Shown: positions 1-11,433 of the stretch, piece after piece
Numbering within the stretch: the stretch's first letter is position 1
Layout: each line of letters begins with the position of its first letter
NCBI GenBank assembly: GCA_964017185.1
Contig: OZ024877.1
Span: 8,348,006-8,412,005, forward strand
Reading direction: 5' to 3'
Source: Rugalucina vietnamica
Taxonomy: Eukaryota > Mollusca > Bivalvia > Lucinida > Lucinidae
DNA length: 64,000 bases
The notes under the pieces: generated by a model
What the model saw: only the letters and a program-made list of their open reading frames with translations
Told to the model about the DNA's origin: nothing
Database searches by the model: none
Position numbers and translations under genes: made by a program

Positions 1-23
1 AGCACAGAGAAGAATTGTCAAAC

Positions 24-1311
24 TCAGATAAACCGGAAATATATTCTATAGTCCAAGACAGGTGCCGAGTTACACAAGTCAGTGTCACAAGCACAAAATC
101 CAATATCATGGTCCCCTCTCGTTGACTTTGTCCATGTACATGCCGAGTCTGGGTAGTTGGGGGTACAAAACCTCACCACGTAACCAGCTGTAACAAGGGA
201 AATGTCTATCTCAAAACCAACTAACTATTTGTTGCATGCCCATGTCTATATGCTTAATCGCTTGGTAGATAATTCTAAGAAACAACATTGTACGTTTATT
301 TAAAAATATATACCCTGATTTTCACTTTCCATTGGCCGTTCGTATTTTTTTTTTTTTATTTTATTAAGAAAATCATGATTTTTTGTCATATATTCGCTGA
401 GCGATTTGAATGTTAACTTATGTTTGTTCTGTCTTTCGATAAAATTTCAGATATAAAAAATATTTTAAACGTTTAGAAAAAGGGTTACGTACAGTTATCC
501 CGTTTTGTTTTAGCACACCTTCCGTAACAGGTCTCGATGTTTGCTAAGCTCGCGTTGAAGTTATCATTACAATTCTTACACTCATAGCATCGGAGACCAG
601 AACTGAAAATATATAATAGAGGACTTTGTCATAACAAAGATGTTGTTCATATAAACGCTAGCTTACTTTCATACTTTTAGATGAACTGCAAAGGACTAAT
701 ATGAAAACAAGATGTGTTAAGTTTACGAATATAGATGTCACCTCGCCTGTTATATGTTGCTAGCCTGGGTTCCAGTCTGATCTTTTTTTTTTCCCTTTTA
801 TATTTTCCGTTTCTTGGTCAAAAATGCTTTTCGGGGTATTTGTGATGTCTTTTAGCACATTCTTCTTTGATTCTGATTTGGGACTTTCCTTCAACAGTCG
901 CTTTGTCCTCGAAATTGATCTTATAAAGTTCACGGAATCTTTGGTTTGTGAAACAAAATTATCCGAGTTTTTTGCTTTCGTAAGGCACGAATTACACACA
1001 ATATTTCCAAGAATAACATTGTCTCCTACCAATTTTTGTTTAGAACTTTTGAAACCTCAGTTTCTTGCCCATGTTTAAAAATCTTAATCCTCCATTTTGG
1101 ATCTATTAATTTAGCACAAAGTAAACATAATCCATCGTTATTCACATTTTTTTCTTGGAGTTTCTATGTACGCCGGAACATGTCCAGCTTCCATGCTGAT
1201 CAGCTGATAATGGCGGATGATGCAGCCTCTTTCTCCTTATCGCGCCTCGTTATCGAATTTATTACGTCATATTAAAACAATAAGCTATAATTAGATTAAT
1301 CGGCTTATCGG

Positions 1312-1351
<40 letters not shown>

Positions 1352-1909
1352 TAATAATAATAATAAAAACGTCCCAGACGCCAATATCTACCGAAGTCAA
1401 TAACGGCTACCGATTTCTTTGATGTGAATTTTTTTACTATGATCTCTTTGTCGGAAAGAATTAAAAATGTAGGAAAAATATATATTGACGACTGGACCCA
1501 GGCTAATATGTTGCATATCTTGTCCTTAACAGGAATGCACGTTTAGAAAGAGTTCACCTTGGTTGTTATGATAAAATTATTATACGTAATAAAAATACGC
1601 AATATACTGAGATTGATTAAAATTTTATGAAATCTGTTCATAACGAAAATTGAAGATAGCCATGGAGGCACATACAGTGAAGTCTGAACTAATGTATACA
1701 CCCTTGTGCACATCATGTGCTCGCCATGTGCACTTTGCGTGAGCTAAATCTGAGACATGAGTTGCACCTGATGTTCATTTTAAGTGCACTCCAAGTTCTG
1801 GCACCTCTATACCCCTACCTGTACCTGTAGTTCACTTTGGCTGGTGTTTGATGATACCACTTACCTGTATTTGCTGTATCAGCAGTACAGGATAATGAAA
1901 TGGTTTTGA

Positions 1910-1940
<31 letters not shown>

Positions 1941-2263
1941 TTTGCCTTATTTTAAGTTTGTCTTATTTTTATTTTTCTAGTATAATATCTCCTCTAATTT
2001 AATGTTCCTTTGGGGAAAATAAGCAATTTACATATTTGTTTTCCTTTCTCTATATTTTTGTTCCTATTTCTTTTTTTTTTTTTATTTATTAATCTTCTGT
2101 AGTCATTATTACTTTCTTTCTTAATCTCTCTTTTCTTTCTGTCTGCTTTGCAAAATTGCGTCAAATATATAATCCTATTCCGCAAGGTTTAAACAAAGGA
2201 ACGCATGTAAATGTCTATATATCCTAAAATTTAGGATTTTGTTTTCAGAACATAACCAAATTT

Positions 2264-2318
<55 letters not shown>

Positions 2319-4720
2319 TTCGAATCGATTGAAATCAGAGGAAAGCAGTGGAGGTCCAAAGACAGCAGTCAAGGTTTGTCAAGCGAACAGAATCATAAAT
2401 CATTAATTTCCGTAAGCCTTCTTTTGAAAATTTTTAGATCGATCAAGTACATGTATACTCAATATCTTATCCAGGACAAATTTGTTCAATAAAATTAAAG
2501 AAGCTCAAACTTCGAGGTTTATGGTCCTTTAATCCATTTTATAACCTGTCATAAAATATGAGCATGTTCGTAGAGAAATAATTTTTCAACAAAATTGGAT
2601 ACGGAAGGTTCGAAATTCATTGGCGGGCTCACAGTTTGTTTTTTGTTGAAGTGTCACATGTAATAAAGGACACGACAGGATCATATAGTACACTTAACCT
2701 TTTAAGGAGACCAGTTCAATAAAGGATAAAATTGAAACAAGACATATTGAAGACATATCAGTATAACAAGAGGATAGCACCTTTTTGCCTTAATTTCAAA
2801 TAAGACAATTAAATCAAACACAACAGAAATCTTCAATGAGAACTGGCGAAACCGAAAGCAAGACTGAAACACATGACAATGTTGATCACGCTTTTAATCA
2901 GCTATATGTACCTGTTTTGATTGAGTTCTGAATATAAAGCTAAAGAATGCAATCGAAACTTTTTGCACAGACCCAACTCACAAATATACACCACCTCATT
3001 AAGACGTGTTCACACTGCCGATCAGATCAACCCGACCAAACCCGATCATGCGGTCGGGGGTTGATCGAGTTTGATTGGCGGGAGTGGTCTGGACGGTCGT
3101 CTTTGGACGGCATCACTCGGGCTTCCTTCCTGATAATTTTTGACATGTCAAAAATATTCGAGTAGACATCGTGTAGCAAACCGCTCGGGAAGCGATCGAA
3201 AACGAATCGAGAATCAGTCGAGTAGGGGTCGGGTCGGTCGAGTAGCGATCGTGTAGAGATCTACCTAGATCGGGATTGAAATATTTGCCGACCAGGACAC
3301 GATCAGCCCGACCTAAGTTCGACCACTACCCGATGCTTACTCGATCAACACGATTCCTACACGAGCCGAGGTCCAGATCAAGCCGATTTCTATACGCTCC
3401 CAGATCCATATCCGATCCCATTCGATCTCACTCGATCTCTAACCGATCGTACACGATCACTTCTCGACGAGTACCCGATCGCTATCCGACTTTGCACACG
3501 CGCAATGAGCTTCAATACGTTCCTTCAAAAAGGCGCAAAGAAATTAATCCATCTGTCATTAGTCGCTCGGTACTTGAAGACAGAAGTAGAAACTGATGCC
3601 GCGAACAGGTAAAAAGGCGCGTCTTGCCGTTGCTGCTGTGTTAGCAGATACGATCTCAACAGGGGCCCTACGTGACGCCCTACGCAGAAAAAAAAGAGAA
3701 AAAAAAGTGTTAGCAGATACGGCTTTGCCAGAACCCAGCCCCCAGAAGGCTAAAAAGGGGAAAGGGGAAACAGCGGTCAGCACCAACGCCAGTTGAATTC
3801 GATGACTCCCGCGATGACTCTCCTGCTACTACACACACGATTGCAGGGGCACCAACATACTCTACAGAGGTACTTTAATTTTATTAATTTTGATACCGTC
3901 AATCATTTTAATGATCGTTTGTCGCAAAGGGATCGAGCAATGGTCTGGTTTGTCTGGAATTGTTCGTGTAAGAATCGAGTAATTATCGCGGTGTTCGCGA
4001 ACAGATCGTCACGTAGGGCTCCTGTTGAGATCGGTATGCTCGAGCAGTGATCGGGTTGCCAGTCGGGTTGAAGTCGTGTAGGAATCTTGAGTGCTCGTGC
4101 GGCTATCGGGTATGATCGAGTAGCGCTCGAGTAAAAGTCGTGTTCAGGCCATTTATCGAGCTCGGTCGGAAACTTTTGGCAAACGGGACGATCGAGTTAA
4201 TGTGATCGGCAGTGTGAACCCAGGCAAACGCACTAGTCAACTACGCCCAGATACATGTATGAATATCATACGGTAACCTTATTGCATACATGTACATGTA
4301 CAATGTGATACAATGCTTGTGTGTTTGTTTATTTTTCTGCATTGAAGCAGTCAATATCTATGGTCACATCGGTACGTTGTCTCTATTTTATGGGACTTTT
4401 ATCCCCATTGAGGATGTCATGACAGCCAACAAGTACTTCAACTATAACCATCATGCTTATACGTATGACTTGTATTGTTTTAAATGAACCACATTTCCTG
4501 GCATGCTCATATCAAAGCGGCAGATAGTCAGTCAAAGGAGTATAAGTCTTGCCTGCATCTATCTCTTTAAGCCCCGATGGGCCCACAATGTGATACTAAA
4601 ACCCATTCGGAGAGCACACAGACAGATAACCCAGTATAAGGCAAAATGCATTCAACATTACCTCGCATATATAAACATCAACAAAAATATTCTAGTGTAT
4701 AACCAATGCATATTCACCAT
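24..4720 (-). CDS. Ly6/uPAR-domain protein A, tail-truncated (3 exons)
   Basis: Small secreted protein of the LU (three-finger) fold; the ligand cannot be told from sequence. Exons on the minus strand are 4662-4720 (signal peptide starting MVNMHWLYTRIF, donor GTAATG), 493-602 and 24-187. They join in phases 2 and 1 to give 333 nt, or 110 residues. Ten cysteines lie in the LU order: CYECKNC, then C-x3-C, two single cysteines, then FCACDTDLCN. Intron 1 is 4 kb and contains a fold-back transposon (3008-4219). Compared with paralogue B, one T is missing near position 38. This shifts the frame so the protein ends after RIYFRFI and lacks the hydrophobic C-terminal tail that would act as a GPI-anchor signal. 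It may be a secreted form or an early pseudogene. Splice sites and cysteines are otherwise intact. Expression is not shown. Confidence 0.8.
760..1180 (-). pseudogene. Frameshifted zinc-binding (ZAD-like?) fragment
   Basis: On the minus strand two frames join across a short A run near 1043-1050. The upstream frame reads CLLCAKLIDPKWRIK and the downstream frame reads NIVCNSCLTKAKN, followed by a Lys/Ser-rich stretch that stays open to 760. Two CxxC pairs about 40 residues apart recall zinc-finger-associated (ZAD) domains found in transposon-derived proteins. One base change in the A run would join the frames, so this is a decayed copy or a sequencing error. It lies in intron 1 of Ly6 gene A, in the same orientation. 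The family assignment is a guess. Confidence 0.3.
1312..1366. repeat. (ATA)n microsatellite
   Basis: About 18 tandem ATA/TAA triplets with one interruption. It lies inside intron 1 of Ly6 gene A. Confidence 0.95.
1911..1938. repeat. Poly(A) tract, 28 bp
   Basis: Uninterrupted run of A. No adjacent retroelement was recognised. The flanks 1370-1910 and 1939-2262 hold AT-rich intronic sequence with nothing else identifiable. Confidence 0.95.
2263..2320. repeat. (TTTA)n microsatellite
   Basis: About 14 tandem TTTA units. The following 2321-2950 is intronic DNA that partly matches the duplicated locus at 20140-20490; no other feature is seen there. Confidence 0.95.
3008..4219. mobile_element. 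Fold-back DNA transposon with 10-11 bp GATC-type subrepeats
   Basis: The ends are perfect 17-bp inverted repeats: GTTCACACTGCCGATCA at 3008-3024 and its complement at 4203-4219. Both arms are filled with degenerate units built on TCG(A/T)GTAG or, inverted, CTAC-CGATC, spaced about 10-11 bp (clearest at 3165-3265, 3315-3490 and 4060-4165). The duplicated locus at 20480-20500 lacks the whole block, which supports mobility. A 66-codon frame at 3596-3796 is Ala/Lys-rich and contains the repeat GTTAGCAGATAC twice; it resembles no transposase I know. The segment near 3650-3676 is repeated inverted near 4010-4033. Superfamily and target duplication could not be settled. Confidence 0.65.
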
Positions 4721-5050
4721 TTAAGCATATCTTATTAACTCGGTTGTCGATAAACAAAGTTTTTGTGGTGTGTAACACAAACCATTTAATTGCTATAATA
4801 ATGTTTTCTTCAGGTGTAAAATACCTCAGATTGTTAAAATATAATGAATGCAGTCGCGCTACATAGAATGTGTACCTCAACCTTTACATTATGAAAGTTC
4901 ATTTTCTACATCACGAGTTTTATGTTCTGTTGATAAAAACTTGACCATGATTTTCTTGCAGTTAGCACCGACGAATTGTCATAAAGTGGTCGAAACAATA
5001 CCATCACTGCAGAACGAACTTTTAGATAAAAGGTCAGTCAACGTTTAGTG
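4240..5050. repeat. Segmental-duplication block around Ly6 exon 1 (copy A)
   Basis: This stretch matches 20490-21060 and 21330-21450 over most of its length. Landmarks include CGCCCAGATACATG, the GAGGATGTCATGACAGCC stretch and the signal-peptide exon. Together with exons 2 and 3 at 1-620 (matching 19131-19850) and 8150-8760 (matching 22780-24300) it shows that the whole locus was copied. Sequence from 5050 to 5312 shows nothing further. Confidence 0.75.
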
Positions 5051-5312
5051 TAAAATGCATAACGTAAGTTCAACAGCTGATCTTACAACACCATTCATCC
5101 CACTGATTTCTATTATTGTCAGGCGATTACTTCTTCCACACATCCCTTCAATATTCATCATTCCTACTTGTACTTTTTATATCAGAGTTCTTGTGGTTGT
5201 GCCGTGTGGCGGCCCTAAAAAGTCTCCCCGTACATCCATTTAATGCTCTTATTTTTCCAATCCTCAGGGATTGCTTGGAATCAGTTTGTATTTTCCTATC
5301 TCTAACTACCAC

Positions 5313-5862
5313 AAACCCGCCAGTAACTTTGTGTTACTGATCGTTCCAAGTCGATACTTCTGTGGTGGTTCTTTTTGTTTTATGTCTTCGTGTTTAAAAT
5401 ATTTTTGTGCTGTTGGCGCCTTATGTATGTTTGCATATTTTTAGTTAAGTTAAGGTAACTGAGTGGCCACCTATTGGGAAAATAGCTGCTCATTCGGCTT
5501 ACGAAGTGTTTTCGAGGTATAAGTACCTGGGCCCAGTTGTTCAAAAATAACGACATTGTTAGTTAACATTTCGTTAAAATTTCAAACTTTAAAATTACAA
5601 ATGCACTGTTATTTTTTGTTGAAAAAATGTGAGAATCCTTTGCACTGCAAAGGATTCTCACATTTTTTCAACAAAAAATAACAGTGTATTTGTTACTTTT
5701 GCTGATATTTGCTTAACAAATTTATGTCTTAACGATATCGTTAAGCTAACGATGCTTTGAACAACTGGGTCCTGATTGTTAGTTTGGTTTTTTCCCACCT
5801 TGGTTTTTGGAGTGGGAGTCTTTTTCTGATTGCGCCTTTTCCTGATCTTTGCCTACTTGTAC
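5313..5862 (+). mobile_element. NAI 3'-UTR fragment, split by a MITE
   Basis: Matches the 3' UTR of the long Naiad at 43742-44018, from the hairpin CAGTAAC-loop-GTTACTG to the terminal GCCTACTTGTAC. No coding part is present. The homology is interrupted exactly at CTG by the MITE at 5530-5771. A second fragment lies tail to tail at 6217-6607. Confidence 0.8.
5530..5771. mobile_element. PIF/Harbinger-like MITE with CTG target duplication
   Basis: Inserted in the Naiad UTR. The uninterrupted sequence reads ACCTGATTG, and here CTG is duplicated at 5527-5529 and 5772-5774. Terminal inverted repeats are GGCCCAGTTGTTCAAA and GGACCCAGTTGTTCAAA. The core is a perfect palindrome with 41-bp arms centred near 5651. 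Three-base duplications are typical of PIF/Harbinger. The element is 242 bp and non-coding. Confidence 0.75.
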
Positions 5863-6216
5863 TTTTTCATCACTTGTTCAGTCATTTGTTCAGTCATTTT
5901 CAGGTGCCTGTTCACAAAGTGCCGTGTATATCTTTGTTGAAGCTTGTTGGTCAGATGGCAAGTCAACCCTCTAAAACGCTGTGTGTTAGTAAGTCAGTTA
6001 GTGTGTTAGTCACACTTGCATTAAAATTTGAAACTTTTGAATGAAGAATACTAGGGATTTGAAATAAAATATACATATTCCTCATGAAAAAATAGTTACC
6101 CCGTACTTTTTTCTCATATCACAGAGTTTAGCCCCTTTTCTGAATTATGCCCCTTTGAAAGCTTAATTTGAAATTCTTTTGTGCAAGCTATCTCAACACG
6201 TATTTGAGATAGAAAA

Positions 6217-6607
6217 AGGTACAAGTAGGCAAAGATCAGGAAAAGGCGCAATCAGAAAAAGATTCCCACTCCAAAAACCGAGGTGGGAAAAACCAGACTA
6301 ACAATCAGGTACTTATACCACGAAAACATATCGTAAGCCGAATGAGCAGCTATTTTCCCAATAGGTGGCCACTCAGTTACCTTAACTTAACTAAAAATAT
6401 GAAAACATACATAAGGCGCCAACAGCACAAAAAAAAAAATTTAAACACCAAGACATAAAACAAAAAGAACCACCACAGAAGTATCGACTTGGAACGATCA
6501 GTAACACAAAGTCACTGGCGGGCTTAAACCTGTTTTACAGGATCCTAACCTCACCCTCAGCTTCTGCAGTGGTTCATAACATTTAGTTAGTTATTCGGTC
6601 CTCGTAG
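6217..6607 (-). mobile_element. NAI 3'-UTR fragment (inverted)
   Basis: Reverse-complement copy of the Naiad 3' UTR starting at GGTACAAGTAGGC and ending in the CGGTCCTCGT stretch. It inserted in a local repeat: sequence at 6055-6200 plus 6630-6660 is continuous in the related stretch 7480-7700. Confidence 0.8.
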
Positions 6608-6758
6608 AGCCTTCATATTTTGCATACTGATTTGAGCTGAGGAGTAGATCACCTGATTAACTTTTGAAAGCTGTATGTTAAATTTTGACAGAATTACACA
6701 ATGTTTAAATTTTGACTGATTATTCCAATTTGCGGTGACTTTTGAAACTTTTGGACAG

Positions 6759-6761
<3 letters not shown>

Positions 6762-6814
<53 letters not shown>
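6762..6814. repeat. (ATA)n microsatellite
   Basis: About 17 tandem ATA units. Confidence 0.95.
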
Positions 6815-6815
<1 letters not shown>

Positions 6816-6819
6816 TTTT

Positions 6820-7760
6820 TACTTAAAGAGGATGATATATTTACTGTCTGTTTCGTAGTGTGTGATAATGGTTTTTCGCAGATATTTTACAACTGTTCAA
6901 ATGTAGAAGAAATATTTTCTTGCAACAATTAAGCATCTAGTTTGTCGCAAAATGTGCAGCAAAAATTTTGAAAATCGGTTGACAAATGGAGAAGTTGTGG
7001 TCAAAAACATTTTTGAATAGGGATTTCCTGTACAAAAATTTCATGGAAGGGAGGTAAATATTTTCCCGTAAAAAATTTAAATTCTAGCTATTTAATAATG
7101 ATTGCTCAAAATTATTATAAATTGACACAAATGACATACCTGAGACAAAATCTTTATGATCAGGTAAAAATTCACGAAAAATATGCATTTTCACGATCAT
7201 CGATTATCTCCCTTGACAATGCAAAATCCCTATGCAAAATTTATTTTGGCCATAAAAAACTTTGTTTGTTCATCGATTTTTTCCAAAATTTTGGAGGTCC
7301 TATTAGGACAAACTAAGATCAAGATTTTGACATGAAAATAATTTTTCTGTAGTCCCCCATACAAAAATTTTCTGCGAAAAACCATTATCAGAGGCAAGTT
7401 TTTAGACTGTAGTACATAAAATAATCTCACATATGGTCCTCTTAAAAGTAAAAGATATATTAACATAGTTATATACATCTGTACAAAAAATGCTAGGATT
7501 TTGAAATTTTATATACACATTCCTCATGAAAAAAGATGATCCATATTTTTCCCATGTCATAGTTATGCCCCTTTTCTGAATTAATCCCCTTTGAAAGCAA
7601 AATTTGAATATCTTGTGTGCAAGATGATTTCAAGATGTATTTGAGCTATATTTGGCAAAATGGTTTAGGCCGAGGAGTAGATCACATGATTAACTGTAAA
7701 AGCACTGATTTTCGTCAAAAATTTAAAGAATTACAGAATTTTGATAGATTTCACTTTTCG
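6820..7760. repeat. Unclassified local repeat, no gene
   Basis: 7480-7700 repeats 6055-6200 plus 6630-6660 (shared landmarks TTCCTCATGAAAAAA and GAGGAGTAGATCAC). The stretches around 6860-7040 and 7320-7410 share short inverted matches such as GATAATGGTTTTTCGCAGA. No coding potential is convincing. From 7760 to 8150 nothing is recognised. Confidence 0.45.
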
Positions 7761-8329
7761 GTGAATTTGGCCATATTAAACTTATGGACAACCATATAGT
7801 TGGAGGCATAGTGTTTGTATAAAGAATAGCGACCGAAATGGGGAAAACTTACGATCTGGTGTTGAAAGATGACAAAAAGTATTTGAACAGGTGGTGGTTA
7901 TTCAGATTGCCATTAAATATGGAACGCCTTTCGGACATCTAAAAGAAGACTTGTCAGACAAGTAAACAGTCTGTAACTCTCGATAAAGGAAAATGGGCTG
8001 TGGTTATGTGTAAACTCATTGGAATATATGATTTAGATAAGATTTAAACGAAATTAGATTATTAAGTACTGTTTCGGTTGGTTACAAATTGATTTTATTT
8101 AAACGACGTTGAAATGGCAAGGCGGAGAAAATATTTTCTAACACGGTTTGTAGCTTAATGTGAAAGAGTGTATACCAGGTTGTTCAAATGACATATCCTA
8201 ATGTGTCGATGAGTTCATGAGCAAGACCAAACTCACGAACGGCTGACACCTGTTTCATCATTAGTTTATCTTAATTATGAAACAGAACACAACTGATGTG
8301 GTTAACCATTCTAAGTAAATGAAACATAC

Positions 8330-8388
8330 CTTTCATGTATAACAAGCAAGAACAGCACTCCGGTAAATAACCAGTATATATTCGTCAT
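8330..8388 (-). CDS. Orphan Ly6 signal-peptide exon E
   Basis: ATG at 8388 opens a 59-nt exon encoding MTNIYWLFTGVLFLLVIHE plus AG, followed by donor GTATGTTTC. Length, phase and composition equal exon 1 of genes A, B and C. No matching exons 2 and 3 lie between it and exon 1 of gene A. Either it is an alternative first exon for gene A (its phase fits exon 2 at 493-602) or it survives from a lost gene. Its duplicate is 23645-23703. Confidence 0.6.
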
Positions 8389-8874
8389 TTTCAAACTTTT
8401 TATCATACTCTATTTATTGAATAAAGTTGTTTTTATGCTATTAACTTAGGTTAGATATGTGTGACGATATATTTATTTCAAAATTATAGTTTATAAATCA
8501 ATAGTTGTGAAATACACAGGCTAGGTTAAAATGAAATAATTTCAAAAGATGAAACTTGATATGGCAATACTACGTAGGTGTTTCGCCCAAATTACAAGCG
8601 ATTATCTACCTTTTAAATTTGGTAAATAAAAAGGATATTTGTAGTTTGCATGATTACAATTGCATTTGCATACGTTGTATTTAGCTTTTAGACTGAAATT
8701 GATGTATGTTGGTAATCAGTAGACGCGTGTGAATATGATCATTTTCAGACAGTTCCTTCACCCACCGAGTTTTATCAGACTTTATACCAGTAAAAGTACA
8801 CGCATGCACAGTTATTCGTAATACGATTTAAATATTTTATACAATGTCCACATACAAGTTCATTTTAATTTGAG

Positions 8875-9056
8875 CCGCCGCAATCTGCATAGGCGCTGAT
8901 TTGCTAAACGGATAGTACAATTCCTCTACTTTCTAAATCCAAAAATTCCAGCCTCTTACTTTCTTTTGTGTCTGTATAGCCCCGGTTTGTGTCGAACCTG
9001 GTCGGAACCCAAATTGTTGGTTTTCTCACGCATAGGCTTACTTAATCTCTCGTCAC
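8875..9056. mobile_element. TGA-MITE, internally deleted copy
   Basis: Begins GAGCCGCCGCAATCTGCATAGG and ends ATTGTTGGTTTTCTCACGCATAGGCT. It matches the full elements at 22445 and 37304 but has lost the central palindrome. Confidence 0.7.
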
Positions 9057-9118
9057 TGACATTCCTACTCCATTATCCTGTAATAGTTCCATCAATCGTT
9101 ATATACAGAAGTTTGATA

Positions 9119-9357
9119 CCATTACGAAAACAAGCCCATGTAATATACAGAGATTTTTTAAGTTGTAAAAATTGAAAATTTTCAGTAAAGATTATGGGTA
9201 CACGGTAGAACCGCCTCGTCGTGGCGGTTCTAACGAGTACCCACAATCTATGTTTTGGAGCAAAAATAAGAAAAATAGGTATCCCCTGCAAACCCCAGTT
9301 TTACTATATAAAAGTGGGGTATAAGAGGTATTTATTTCACGGACATGTTTTCCTGAT
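9119..9357. mobile_element. TATA-FB fold-back element
   Basis: Central palindrome around 9206-9240 (GAACCGCC / GGCGGTTC flanked by GGGTAC / GTACCC), ends ACGAAAACAAGCCCATG and GGACATGTTTTCCTG. Contains CTATATAAAAG near 9304-9314. Seven copies of the family are present in the window. No coding capacity. Confidence 0.7.
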
Positions 9358-9547
9358 GACATGTCACATGCAGAAGATCTAAAACTATAGCTAGGTCACC
9401 TTTCCATGGTCCGAACCTAAAGCTTTGGCCAAGGAAAATGATACTGTTGGAGATGTACATGTACTTATATTATTACATTGATTTTAATAACCTATCTGTA
9501 GAAAAGCCAAATCTCTAGGGCTCCTATTTGTTAGAGTTATCTTTATG

Positions 9548-10490
9548 ATCTTTATTTGGCATGTAATAACAGAAAGGCCCTTTTCACTTCCAGTGACCAA
9601 AGTCGGTATAAGACGCTTTTAGGTGAGGGCCTTTCGACACCAGAATTTCATGGTGACTTGGTTTACAAATTTAAGAAACTTATAGGAAGGAATGATTTTT
9701 CTTTTCAGTTCAGAAAAATCATTACTCGTTACAGACGTATAGGTTATAACTTGAATGTTATGTGCGACAGTCTGCATGCTTAGTTTTTAACCCAATCATG
9801 GTTGATAACTATGCTGCCTTCTTTAATTGCAAAATCGGTGGGTCGGGCGTCAGACTCTATGATTGCCCCGACTGAAAGCTATTCATTTTAGTTGGTTGTG
9901 GCCGGAGCTTCTTGTCTGTTGCTTGGCCTACCGATGTCCAACTGGTGTTTTTCTTTTGCTCCGGAGTTAGTAAGTTATTCGGCGCCCAGGGTTCTCCATC
10001 GTCGGGCAGCTTACTCAATCTGCGAGTCCTGGATTTTGATTCATCAGGATGTTTATCATGATTTATTGGTTTGTTCTTGATGATTCATTGACTAGTTAGA
10101 GATTCGCCACGAGGACCGAAGAACTAAGTAAATGTTATGAACCACAGCAGAAGCTGAGGGTGAGGTTATGTCCATGTAAAACCGGTTTAAGCCCGCCAGT
10201 AACTTTGTGTTACTGATCGTTCCAAGGCGATACTTCTGTGGTGGTTCTTTTTGTTTTATGTCTTGGTGTTTAAGTTTTTTTGTGCTGTTGGCGCCTTATG
10301 TATGTTTTCATATGTTTAGTTAAGTATAGGTAACTGAGTGGCGACCTATTGGGGAAAGCTGCGCATTCGGCTTACGATATGTTTTCGTGGTATAAGTACC
10401 TGATTGTTAATTTAGTTTTTTCTCATCTCGGTTTTTGGAGTGGGAAACTTTTTCTGATTGCGCCTTTTCTTGATCTTTGCCTACTTGTAC
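9548..10490 (+). mobile_element. NAI copy with internal deletion of the RT core
   Basis: Homology to the long Naiad starts in the RT domain (LYLACNNRKALFTSSDQSRY) and jumps near 9615 to KTLLGEGLSTPEF, skipping about 665 bp that include the YLDD motif. The C-terminal FRKIITRYRRIGYNLNVM follows, with one inserted base before DSLHA, then the complete 3' UTR to GCCTACTTGTAC. It is not functional. Confidence 0.85.
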
Positions 10491-10494
10491 AAAT

Positions 10495-10640
10495 TGATCG
10501 AACTGAGTACCCGTTTACTAAATTTTACAAAAGTACGAATTGACCAAACTGAATTTGTTACGAATTGGCCAAACTGAATTGGGTACGAACAGACTCGAGA
10601 ACAAATCGACTTGAGTACAAATGGACTCCAAAATGTGACC
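10495..10640. repeat. Degenerate ~30-bp tandem array
   Basis: Three to four imperfect copies of GTACGAATTGGCCAAACTGA directly after the Naiad 3' end. Origin unknown. Confidence 0.5.
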
Positions 10641-10930
10641 CAGACATCAGATACTCGAAGTTTGAATAGCTCACACCATTATATTTATGTTGCCTGGATT
10701 AAAGATAATCCATCCGCTCATGTGGCCAAAGGAAAATAAAAGGTTAACAATGACCAGAACTGAACCTGGCTGCAGCAATAAGAAACCGACGCCTCATCGA
10801 AAAGCAGAGATGAGAAACAATCAAAATTACTCAAACAGAGCACGCTGTATATCATATTGCAAAGGCCATTCTATCAGCTGTTTTTTTATGAAAATGTGTA
10901 TGTGAAATCCAATACCAAAATATATTTAGA

Positions 10931-10939
10931 TATATAAAT
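10931..10939 (+). promoter_or_regulatory. TATA box of orphan Ly6 exon H
   Basis: TATATAAAT lies 84 bp before the ATG at 11023 and is followed by GGTTTCAACACC. The same TATA-GTTTCAAC arrangement precedes gene C at 28693. Confidence 0.5.
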
Positions 10940-11022
10940 GGTTTCAACACCTCCCAACACATATCTTTGTCAACCGCAATTTTGCAAGGTACAATAAAGT
11001 CGTTTATTCAAATGTGGAAATC

Positions 11023-11075
11023 ATGGCGTGGGCAAGTTGGATGTTTAATTTCATATCAATGGTTGGACAGAAGAG
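11023..11075 (+). CDS. Orphan Ly6 signal-peptide exon H
   Basis: ATG at 11023 opens 53 nt (MAWASWMFNFISMVGQK plus AG) ending at donor GTAAGAG, phase 2 as in the other Ly6 first exons. Promoter and exon resemble gene C (TATA box, GTTTCAAC, TGGATGTTT). No plus-strand exons 2 and 3 follow before 28 kb, so this is a relic or an unused start. The hydrophobic core is weaker than in the other copies. Confidence 0.45.
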
Positions 11076-11161
11076 GTAAGAGAACCTAGAACTATTGCTT
11101 TCATAGACTCGCCTTAGTGACCATGTATAGTTCTAAGGTAAGGATTAATCAGACATTGGTG

Positions 11162-11246
11162 CAATCACTACCGCAGTCCCACCAGGCATTAATCAATCAC
11201 TACCGCAGTCCCACCAGGCATTAATCAATCACTACCGCAGTCCCAC
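11162..11246. repeat. 32-bp tandem repeat, 2.7 copies
   Basis: Near-perfect direct copies of a unit beginning CAATCACTACCGCAGTCCCA. Confidence 0.9.
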
Positions 11247-11249
11247 ATT

Positions 11250-11425
11250 AAAATCGAGGTGGGTAACAACCAAAATTACGATTCTCAGTGATACGAAGAA
11301 TATGCGATAAGCCGGGTAGCAGGTATTTCACCAAAGGTGGCCACTAAGTTACACGATCTTAACGACGGTTACATGTAAATATATGAAAACGCTTAAAACA
11401 AGCACAAACATAACACATATCGACA
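11250..11425 (-). mobile_element. Diverged NAI 3'-UTR fragment
   Basis: Reverse-complement similarity to the Naiad UTR (AATCGAGGTGGG, GATAAGCCGGGTAGCAG, GGTGGCCACTAAGTTAC) with many substitutions. Confidence 0.55.
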
Positions 11426-11433
11426 TTTCATGA

